Assembly (NCBI GenBank): GCA_021774995.1
Contig: JAJFIM010000049.1
Location: forward strand, 1-5,495
Length of the DNA stretch: 5,495 nucleotides
Origin: Alphaproteobacteria bacterium
GTDB lineage: Bacteria > Pseudomonadota > Alphaproteobacteria > SMXP01
Direction of reading: 5' to 3'
In this document: positions 1-5,126 of the stretch, piece after piece
Numbering within the stretch: the first letter of the stretch is position 1
Layout of the letters: the number at the start of each line of letters is the position of its first letter
The notes under the pieces: generated by a model
Told to the model about the DNA's origin: nothing
What the model saw: only the letters and a program-made list of their open reading frames with translations
Databases searched by the model: none
Program-made: the position numbers and the translations under genes

Positions 1-707
1 CGGACATCGCCCACCTTAATACCGCCCTCCTCCATCACTTCGCGTCTGACGGCCTCTTCTATGGTTTCGCCGGGTTCAATAAACCCCGCCAGCGCGGAAA
101 ACATTGCGTTGGGCCAGTCCGCACCCCGTCCGAGAAGACAGTTGTCTCCGTTGACAACCAAAGCAATCATGACCGGATCGGTGCGCGGGAAATGTTCTTG
201 GGCGCATTGGCGGCACACTCTTTTGTAGCCGCCATCCTCTATATCCGAACTATGGCCGCAACTTGAGCAAAACGCATGGCGTTGATGCCAATCGATCAGC
301 GATTTCGCCTGAGCCAGAATTGCCGCATCATCTGGGGATAAATCCGGAGCGATCGCGCGCAAATCGATGAACTTTCCCTTGGAAGCCAAGGAGCTGTTCT
401 GTTTGGGGTCTTCGATGGCGGAAACATCGGCGGCAAAATACGCCACATCGTCTCTCACCCCTAAAAATACGCTCAAGGCGCCATCAGGCGCCAGATCGTG
501 AACAACGCCAGGGCGCATCCAGCCTATGGCTGCGCAAGCGCCATTTTCCTTGGGGAGTTGAATCAAGGGTTTGAGCCGCCAGAGCGGCGCGATCAAGCTC
601 GATTCATCGCTGAGACGCTCCGACAGCCATAGGGGGTCTGTCCGGCGAAGCGCCATGCGATCCAAGGGGTTGTTGGCAAAAGTATTCAGATTGCGTTCTG
701 AAGCCAT
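1..707 (-). CDS. nudC: NADH pyrophosphatase NudC, C-terminus cut by the window edge
   Basis: This Nudix hydrolase cleaves the pyrophosphate of NAD(H) to NMN(H) and AMP; the family also removes NAD caps from RNA in the cytosol. The 235 visible codons start at ATG 707-705. The N-terminal domain opens with the NPLDR motif at residues 13-17. A four-cysteine zinc ribbon follows (C147, C150, C165, C168). The Nudix box is complete at 208-230: G208, E214, R222-E223, E226-E227, G229, I230. The NudC-specific SQPWPFP signature would lie just beyond the left edge. An in-frame TGA stands four codons upstream of the ATG, so no longer start is available. No Shine-Dalgarno lies at the usual distance from this ATG; a strong one (AAGGAGG) sits 46 nt upstream and is discussed separately. 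The gene is divergent from ffs. Family assignment is secure because ribbon and Nudix box occur together in the NudC order; only the exact start is less certain. Confidence 0.95.
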   Translation of the reverse strand, partial: MASERNLNTFANNPLDRMALRRTDPLWLSERLSDESSLIAPLWRLKPLIQLPKENGACAAIGWMRPGVVHDLAPDGALSVFLGVRDDVAYFAADVSAIEDPKQNSSLASKGKFIDLRAIAPDLSPDDAAILAQAKSLIDWHQRHAFCSSCGHSSDIEDGGYKRVCRQCAQEHFPRTDPVMIALVVNGDNCLLGRGADWPNAMFSALAGFIEPGETIEEAVRREVMEEGGIKVGDV

Positions 708-845
708 GTAGAATGATCAAGTGTTCGGGTTTGAGCAGAGATGAATGATGGTCCTCCTTAACGCATACGCCCGCCATTTGTAAGTGATGAGAGATTGGGC
801 CAACCTCCCCTCTTGCTTTGCCGGCGAGCATCTTCGATAGTGCGC
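708..845. other. Divergent intergenic region between nudC and the SRP RNA gene
   Basis: This 138-bp region must carry the leader and promoter of nudC (leftward) and the promoter of ffs (rightward). On the minus strand I see the orphan AAGGAGG at 758-753 and, further upstream, only a weak TTGGCC / TACAAA pair with a short 15-bp spacer. I do not call that pair as a promoter. On the plus strand a better sigma-70-like pair ends just before the SRP RNA. Open frames crossing this region on both strands overlap the SRP RNA and show no family resemblance. Confidence 0.6.
813..841 (+). promoter_or_regulatory. Putative sigma-70-type promoter of the SRP RNA gene
   Basis: A TTGCTT hexamer at 813-818 and a GATAGT hexamer at 836-841 are separated by 17 bp. 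The -10 candidate matches TATAAT at four of six positions, and the -35 candidate matches only the TTG. Transcription would begin about 5-7 bp after the -10 element, which coincides with the first base of the SRP RNA closing stem (846). That fit to an independently defined RNA 5' end is the main support; the hexamers alone would be weak. Confidence 0.45.
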
Positions 846-944
846 GTGGGAAGTTGGCGGCGGACAAACGCCTCGCCAACCCGGTCAGATCCGGAAGGAA
901 GCAGCCGTAACGAGATTTGTTTGGGTTGCTGTCCAACTTCCCAC
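846..944 (+). ncRNA. ffs: Signal recognition particle RNA, small bacterial (4.5S) type
   Basis: This is the RNA scaffold that binds Ffh to form the SRP and dock ribosome-nascent chain complexes with FtsY at the inner membrane. The ends are defined by a perfect 12-bp stem, GTGGGAAGTTGG at 846-857 with CCAACTTCCCAC at 933-944. Further pairings keep one long hairpin: 858-861 with 928-931, 864-868 with 916-920, and 872-875 with 911-914. The apical domain carries the near-invariant GGTCAGATCCGGAAGGAAGC segment (883-902). In it, UCC/GGA (890-892 and 897-899) closes the GGAA tetraloop at 893-896, next to the AGCAG internal-loop strand that contacts the Ffh M domain. The length of about 99 nt suits a small SRP RNA without an Alu domain. 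No strong terminator follows; only short T-runs are seen after 944, so read-through toward dnaX is possible. Exact mature ends may differ by a few bases. Confidence 0.97.
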
Positions 945-1039
945 TTTGCTTCAGGCGATTACGATGAAACTACGCGCCGGGACATAGGTTTTATCAATTT
1001 TCGTTTCGCTTGTTTGTGGTTGTTTAACTTCGGCATTTG

Positions 1040-2836
1040 ATGGTTTCCACTGGCATGAATATTGAGAATGAGGACCGGATCGCCAAGAGCTACCGCGTCT
1101 TGGCGCGAAAATACCGCCCCCATACTTTTGAAGAGTTGATCGGGCAGGGTGCGATGGTGCGGATTCTCTCGGCGGCGTTTGCGACCGGGCGCATCGCGCA
1201 CGCCTATATGCTGACCGGCGTGCGCGGTGTGGGAAAAACCACCACGGCGCGGCTGTTAGCCAGGGCTATGAACTTCACGGACGAAGCGGGCAATAGCGCC
1301 CCCAGCGTGCAGATGGAACGACCGGGCGCTCATTGCGAAGCCATTGCGCAGTCACGGCATATGGACGTGATGGAAATGGACGCCGCTTCGCGCACCGGCA
1401 TTGACGACATCAGAGAAATAATTGAAAGCGCCAGTTTTCTTCCGACATCGGCGCCTTACAAAATCTATATTATTGACGAAGTTCATATGCTCTCGAAGAG
1501 CGCCTTTAATGGTCTCCTCAAAATTCTCGAAGAACCTCCAGAACACGTAAAATTTATTTTTGCCACAACCGAGATCCGTAAAGTCCCTGTCACAGTTCTC
1601 TCCCGTTGCCAGCGATTTGATCTCAAACGCATTGATCCCGAAATCATGATTGCGCATCTGGCCAGTGTTGCGACAAAAGAAAACGTGGCCATTGAGAGAA
1701 CTGCGCTGGCTCTTATCGCGCGCGCCTCGGAAGGGTCAGTCAGGGATGCGCTTTCCCTACTTGATCAGGCCATCGCGCAAGGCGCTGCAGATGATGACGC
1801 TCTTACCGAGAAGATGTTGCGGGAGATGATGGGATTGGCGGATCGTGAACGCGTTCTCGATATGCTGAATGCAGTTATGGCTGGAGATATAAAAACAGCT
1901 TTGGAGGAAATGCGTGCTCAATATGAGTTGGGGGCCGATCCATTGGATGTGTTGCGCGATCTGCTTGAGTTGACCCATTGGTTGACCCGGCTTCAGGTCA
2001 CGGACACGCCGCCTCCTGATGCCGGCATGTCGGACGCAAAATTGGAGCGCAGCATCAGTCTGGCCAAGCAAGTGCCCATGAGCGTTTTGACGCGCACCTG
2101 GCAAATTCTGCTGAAAGGCCTGGGTGAAGCTGAAACGGCTCCCCGACCTTTGGACGCAGCGGAAATGATTTTAGTGCGTCTTGGCTACAGTGCTAATTTA
2201 CCGACGCCAGATGAGTTGGTGCGGCGTCTGGGGACAAGACCTTCTCAATCCGGAGCGCCGCAAACACCTTCTTCGCCACCCGCCGGGTCAAAAAGCGCCA
2301 GTTTGCAAAGCGGTGGCGTTCAACCGCGGCCTCACTCAGAAAATGCGCTTAAGATCCGGGCTAACGCCGAATCAGGCGGCGGCAGCGTCAGCGCTGCGCG
2401 CCACCTTAAAGAAGCGCCGGCTCAAGAGGAGCATTGCCAGAGCGATCTGCGCACATTTGAAGATATTCTCGCTTTAGTGGATGCAAAGCGGGATATCCGT
2501 TTGCTCATGGATTTGGAAGAATTCGTTCACCCGGTTTACATTGAGGCGGGAAGATTTGAATTTCGCCTCGAGGATGGCGCCCCAAATGATCTGGCCAATC
2601 GCCTGACCCGCTTTTTGGATGAGTGGACGGGCGTCAGGTGGATGGTTAGCCTTTCAGGTAAAACCGGCGCCGATACAATGAAAATGCAGCGCCAACAGAA
2701 ACGAGGCGAACAAGAAGCGGAGATTAAGAAAATCCCGTTGGTGAAAGAGGTTTTTGATCATTTCCCTGACGCCAGGATCGTTGATGTTCGGCAAACCATT
2801 CCCGGTGCGGCAACAGACGAATCAAAAGAACCATGA
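1040..2836 (+). CDS. dnaX: DNA polymerase III subunit tau/gamma (clamp loader ATPase DnaX)
   Basis: DnaX is the ATPase of the clamp loader, which opens the beta clamp and loads it on primed DNA; the long tau form also couples the loader to the polymerase and helicase. From ATG 1040 it has 598 residues. Visible are Walker A GVRGVGKTT (60-68, K66), Walker B IIDEVHML (144-151, D146-E147), FATTE sensor 1 (about 175-179), the LSRC arginine finger (R189) and a GSVRD sensor 2 (R235). Domain III follows to about 385. A Ser/Pro/Gly/Gln-rich linker spans about 398-465, then a tau-specific C-terminal domain with IPLVKEVFDHFPDAR at 565-579, as in alphaproteobacterial DnaX. The zinc module between Walker A and DAAS keeps only one cysteine (C99). 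The start is uncertain: TTG 1037, ATG 1040 and ATG 1055 are in frame and none has a clear Shine-Dalgarno. The gene leads the usual dnaX-ybaB-recR cluster. Confidence 0.97.
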   Translation: MVSTGMNIENEDRIAKSYRVLARKYRPHTFEELIGQGAMVRILSAAFATGRIAHAYMLTGVRGVGKTTTARLLARAMNFTDEAGNSAPSVQMERPGAHCEAIAQSRHMDVMEMDAASRTGIDDIREIIESASFLPTSAPYKIYIIDEVHMLSKSAFNGLLKILEEPPEHVKFIFATTEIRKVPVTVLSRCQRFDLKRIDPEIMIAHLASVATKENVAIERTALALIARASEGSVRDALSLLDQAIAQGAADDDALTEKMLREMMGLADRERVLDMLNAVMAGDIKTALEEMRAQYELGADPLDVLRDLLELTHWLTRLQVTDTPPPDAGMSDAKLERSISLAKQVPMSVLTRTWQILLKGLGEAETAPRPLDAAEMILVRLGYSANLPTPDELVRRLGTRPSQSGAPQTPSSPPAGSKSASLQSGGVQPRPHSENALKIRANAESGGGSVSAARHLKEAPAQEEHCQSDLRTFEDILALVDAKRDIRLLMDLEEFVHPVYIEAGRFEFRLEDGAPNDLANRLTRFLDEWTGVRWMVSLSGKTGADTMKMQRQQKRGEQEAEIKKIPLVKEVFDHFPDARIVDVRQTIPGAATDESKEP

Positions 2837-2837
2837 T

Positions 2838-2870
2838 CTTGCGGAGCCAGCGGCTCCAAGTTTTGTTTTT
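2838..2870 (+). terminator. Rho-independent terminator-like hairpin after dnaX
   Basis: A GC-rich inverted repeat GGAGCC (2843-2848) / GGCTCC (2852-2857) has a 3-nt loop AGC. It can be extended by CTT (2838-2840) with AAG (2858-2860) across a 2-nt bulge. It is followed at once by TTTTGTTTTT (2861-2870). This is the layout of an intrinsic terminator, starting 1 bp after the dnaX stop codon. It would end or attenuate dnaX transcription before ybaB. The six-bp core is short, so termination may be partial. Confidence 0.65.
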
Positions 2871-2891
2871 GAATTGACCCCATTTTTTTGT

Positions 2892-2896
2892 GAAGG
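2892..2896 (+). promoter_or_regulatory. Ribosome binding site of ybaB
   Basis: GAAGG lies 6 nt before ATG 2903. It fixes the start of ybaB and is one of the clearest Shine-Dalgarno sites in the window. Confidence 0.7.
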
Positions 2897-2902
2897 CGCG
2901 TA

Positions 2903-3226
2903 ATGAAAGATCTTAGTAAAATCATGCAGCAGGCCAAAGAATTGCAAGATAAAATGGCGAGTATGCAAACCGAATTGAATAACCTGGAAGTGCAGGGCGT
3001 GAGCGGCGGGGGGCTGGTTGTGGTCACCATGAACGGCAAGGGAGAACTTAAAGCTCTGAAAATAGATCCCAGCCTCCTCAATCCGGATGAAAGCGAGATA
3101 TTAGAAGATCTGATTGTGGCGGCCGCGGGGGACGCAAAAAAGAAAGCAGAGGCGCGCTCGGCGGAGGAAATGTCGAAAATCACCGGTGGATTACCCCTGC
3201 CTCCGGGCATGAAATTGCCTTTTTAG
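2903..3226 (+). CDS. ybaB: YbaB/EbfC family nucleoid-associated DNA-binding protein
   Basis: Members of this family form small homodimers that bind DNA and are found with the nucleoid; they are nearly always encoded between dnaX and recR. The protein has 107 residues, the usual family length. The N-terminal helix (residues 1-29, beginning MKDLSKIMQQAKELQDKM) is amphipathic. The family core GVSGGGLVVVTMNGKGEL (32-49) supplies the beta hairpin. A second acidic/basic helix runs through DESEILEDLI and GDAKKKAEA, and the conserved tail ends with GGLPLPPGMKLPF. The start is fixed by GAAGG 6 nt upstream. The stop is 21 bp before recR, so the two are probably co-transcribed. A hairpin with a T-tract separates it from dnaX, so part of its transcription may come from a promoter I could not identify. 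The family is sure; the precise biological role of YbaB remains loosely defined. Confidence 0.96.
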   Translation: MKDLSKIMQQAKELQDKMASMQTELNNLEVQGVSGGGLVVVTMNGKGELKALKIDPSLLNPDESEILEDLIVAAAGDAKKKAEARSAEEMSKITGGLPLPPGMKLPF

Positions 3227-3247
3227 CGCGAAGGATCGCCCGGAAAG

Positions 3248-3853
3248 ATGAGCGCACCCATTGCCGGCCCTGAAATTGAACGTCTCATTCAAGCGCTGGC
3301 CAGGCTGCCGGGCCTTGGCCCCCGTTCGGCGCGCCGCGCGGCGCTTCTCCTCATCAAGAAAAAAGACGCCCTGATGCGCCCCTTGGACGAAGCCTTGAGG
3401 GAGGCCATAGCCAAAGTAACCACGTGCCGTATTTGTGGAAATGTCGACACCATTGATCCATGCACAATCTGCCGGGATGAAAGGCGCGATCCCAAAACAC
3501 TTTGCGTTGTCGAAGACGTTGCCGATCTATGGGCGTTGGAGCGCGCCGGAGCCCATAAAGGACCTTATCATGTGCTCGGCGGTACGTTGTCGGCTTTAGA
3601 TGGGGTGCGGCCCGAAGATCTGTCAATAGGGGCGCTGATCAAGCGCGCCAAGTCGGTTCAAGTGGAAGAAGTTATCCTTGCCACCAACGCGACCGTCGAT
3701 GGCCAGACTACGGCTCATTACATTGCAGACGCGCTGGAAAGTGCGGGCGTGAAAACATCGCGGTTGGCGCATGGCGTACCGGTTGGCGGGGAATTGGATT
3801 ATCTCGATGACGGTACGCTCACAGCCGCCATGAAAGCGCGTAAACCGGTTTAA
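3248..3853 (+). CDS. recR: Recombination mediator protein RecR
   Basis: RecR works with RecO and RecF to load RecA onto SSB-coated gaps in recombinational repair. The 201-residue length is typical. In order: an N-terminal helix-hairpin-helix (LARLPGLGPRSARRAALLL, about 17-35), a four-cysteine zinc finger (C60, C63, C72, C75), a Toprim domain from about residue 85 (CVVEDVADLWALE, with E89) through ATNATVDGQTTA (145-156, D151), and the C-terminal HGVPVGGELDYLDDGTL segment (175-191). The Toprim ATN loop reads NATVDGQTTA, where E. coli has NPTVEGEATA; I take this as a lineage variant rather than damage. The start ATG 3248 follows ybaB by 21 bp. A GAAGGA motif at 3230-3235 is 12 nt upstream, slightly far for a Shine-Dalgarno. 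The gene converges on rmuC, leaving 2 bp between the stops, with no obvious terminator in the gap. Confidence 0.97.
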   Translation: MSAPIAGPEIERLIQALARLPGLGPRSARRAALLLIKKKDALMRPLDEALREAIAKVTTCRICGNVDTIDPCTICRDERRDPKTLCVVEDVADLWALERAGAHKGPYHVLGGTLSALDGVRPEDLSIGALIKRAKSVQVEEVILATNATVDGQTTAHYIADALESAGVKTSRLAHGVPVGGELDYLDDGTLTAAMKARKPV

Positions 3854-3855
3854 AG

Positions 3856-5004
3856 TCAGGACAAAAGGCGCAAGGTTTCTGACTCGCCACCCTTTGAAGG
3901 AATTGCCGCGCCGAGCGTTTCTGAGGCATCTGTGTTATCAGTCAATTGCACGTCTTCAATGAGGTCTGAACGCCGCGTAATTTTATCCGCTGATGTCATG
4001 ATTTCGCCAATATCTTTACTTGCTTGGCCGAAATGGGTTTGCAAATTGGCGGCGCGTTTCTGCAAACGTTTGACGTCTTCGGCCATTTTGCCGACTTCGC
4101 TTTGAATGATATGCGCGTGCTCGCGCATGCGGGCGTCTTTCAGCACGGCGCGCACCGTGTTCAGCGTCGCCATCAATGTCGTCGGGGAAACGATAAAAAC
4201 GCGCGCCCGGAAACTCTTCTGCACGATATCCTCAAACGAGGCGTGAAGTTCGGCGTAAACTGCTTCGGCGGGAAGAAACATCAAGGCCGATTCCGCTGTT
4301 TCTCCAGGTATGATGTAACGCGCCGCAATATCGGAAATATGCTTGATCATCGCGGTTCTAAATTCGCGCGCCGCCGTCGCTTTTTCCGTTTCGTCAGTGG
4401 CGGACCGCAATGCGGAGAAGGCTTCGAGCGGAAACTTTGCGTCAATGGCGATCGCGCCGGGCGGGTTTGGGAGGCTCAGCAGGCAATCGGCGCGTTTGCC
4501 GTTGCTCAGCGTGGCTTGGAATTGATAAGCGGAAGGGGGCAGGGCGTTTTGCACGATATCCGACAGTTGAATTTCACCAAACGCCCCGCGCGCTTGTTTG
4601 TTCGCGAGAATGTCCTGCAGGCTGACCACTTGACCGGAGAGTTCCGTGATATTTTTTTGCGCTTCATCAATGACGCTGAGCCTTGTGTTTAGCTTGCCCA
4701 AAGATTCGGCGGTTTTTGTCGCGCTCTCGTTAAGATTTTTGCCCATGCGTTCACTAACTTTATCCAGGCGTTCTTCCAATGCTTTCGTCACGGCGGCCTG
4801 GGATATTGTTTGGCCTTCCGCTAGGGTCTGAAGACGCTCCGTCAACGCCGCCTGGGATTGAATGACCAGTGATAATTGGTCTTGCAGCTGCGCGGTCGTG
4901 CGGGTGGCGTCAGTGCTTTCAGCGGTTTTTTTGCGCGCCAGCACATAAGCGATAGCGGCGCCCGCCAAGAGGACAGCGCCGGCAATGAGCAGGATTTCCA
5001 TCAT
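3856..5004 (-). CDS. rmuC: DNA recombination protein RmuC homologue, membrane-anchored
   Basis: RmuC proteins limit DNA inversions and rearrangements in E. coli and carry a predicted PD-(D/E)XK nuclease-like core; the substrate is not settled. From ATG 5004 it has 382 residues. Residues 3-23 form one hydrophobic segment (ILLIAGAVLLAGAAIAYVLA) followed by RKK, predicting an inner-membrane anchor with a cytosolic body. A long heptad-rich coiled coil runs from about 38 to 130 (LQDQLSLVIQ... LSGQVVSLQDIL). The conserved core begins at RGAFGEIQL (139-147) and includes RADCLL (D173) and AIDAKFPLE (D188, K190), which fit the nuclease-like D...DxK pattern. It ends near residue 330, and the tail looks disordered. 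I chose ATG 5004 because GAAGG (5014-5010) lies 5 nt upstream; an in-frame TTG at 5037 would add 11 residues without such a site. It is convergent with recR and divergent from def. Confidence 0.95.
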   Translation of the reverse strand: MMEILLIAGAVLLAGAAIAYVLARKKTAESTDATRTTAQLQDQLSLVIQSQAALTERLQTLAEGQTISQAAVTKALEERLDKVSERMGKNLNESATKTAESLGKLNTRLSVIDEAQKNITELSGQVVSLQDILANKQARGAFGEIQLSDIVQNALPPSAYQFQATLSNGKRADCLLSLPNPPGAIAIDAKFPLEAFSALRSATDETEKATAAREFRTAMIKHISDIAARYIIPGETAESALMFLPAEAVYAELHASFEDIVQKSFRARVFIVSPTTLMATLNTVRAVLKDARMREHAHIIQSEVGKMAEDVKRLQKRAANLQTHFGQASKDIGEIMTSADKITRRSDLIEDVQLTDNTDASETLGAAIPSKGGESETLRLLS

Positions 5005-5045
5005 TTTTGCCTTCGTTTTTCCAAAAACCTCGAACAAAGAGGATT

Positions 5046-5097
5046 CGCTTGACGCAGCTTACCATAAAGCTTGCCTAACTGCGCGGGCGCTTGACGC
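5046..5097 (+). repeat. Direct repeat CGCTTGACGC, two copies 42 bp apart
   Basis: The copies are 5046-5055 and 5088-5097 and are identical over 10 bp. Flanking bases differ, so this is not a longer duplication. Both contain TTGACGC, which resembles the alphaproteobacterial housekeeping -35 element. They may be tandem -35 elements, a paired regulator site, or chance. Confidence 0.5.
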
Positions 5098-5119
5098 TGG
5101 CGGCGCCATCGCCTATCTG
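5091..5119 (+). promoter_or_regulatory. Putative def promoter that would give a leaderless mRNA
   Basis: TTGACG at 5091-5096 is followed after 17 bp by TATCTG at 5114-5119. The -35 element matches five of six E. coli consensus positions and also the TTGACGS form described for Caulobacter; the -10 element matches only TAT. A start about 7 bp after the -10 element falls at 5126-5127, on the A of the def ATG. This would explain why no Shine-Dalgarno precedes that ATG. It is an inference from spacing and partial consensus. Confidence 0.4.
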
Positions 5120-5126
5120 ACCCATC

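Larger units (their letters stand above)
5005..5126. other. Divergent rmuC-def intergenic region with a 10-bp direct repeat
   Basis: This 122-bp region separates the divergent rmuC and def genes and must hold both promoters. It contains the exact direct repeat CGCTTGACGC at 5046-5055 and 5088-5097, a 42-bp period or about four helical turns. Each copy includes a TTGACG -35-like hexamer on the def strand. On the rmuC strand a Shine-Dalgarno (GAAGG, 5014-5010) precedes ATG 5004, but I see no convincing -35/-10 pair. No open frame here looks genuine. Confidence 0.6.

Noticed and set aside
604..936. 110-codon open frame on the minus strand crossing the SRP RNA and the nudC start
   Set aside because: It lies antisense to the well-supported SRP RNA and out of frame over the nudC N-terminus, has no recognisable motif, and its composition looks like translated structural RNA.
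964..987. Seven-codon mini-ORF (ATG to TAG) between the SRP RNA and dnaX
   Set aside because: It is short, with no clear ribosome binding site and no attenuator-like structure next to it; such frames occur by chance.
795..1040. 81-codon plus-strand open frame over the SRP RNA
   Set aside because: It overlaps the whole SRP RNA gene and shows no protein family features; the RNA explains the conservation here.
2181..2477. 98-codon frame overlapping the dnaX linker in the +1 frame
   Set aside because: The linker of dnaX is low complexity and permissive to open alternative frames. No motif is present, and a +1 shift has no supporting slippery site.
2758..3210. 150-codon minus-strand frame opposite ybaB
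   Set aside because: ybaB on the plus strand is a clear family member with a ribosome binding site; the antisense frame resembles nothing and crosses the terminator hairpin.
3680..3715. RecR Toprim loop reads NATVDGQTTA instead of the E. coli NPTVEGEATA
   Set aside because: The acidic residue is kept as Asp and the rest of the domain is intact; I recall this variant from alphaproteobacterial RecR proteins, so it looks like a lineage marker, not an inactivation.
4024..4692. 222-codon plus-strand frame opposite rmuC
   Set aside because: It is a shadow of the rmuC coding strand: rmuC has a full domain match, Shine-Dalgarno and membrane anchor, while the opposite frame has no family signature.
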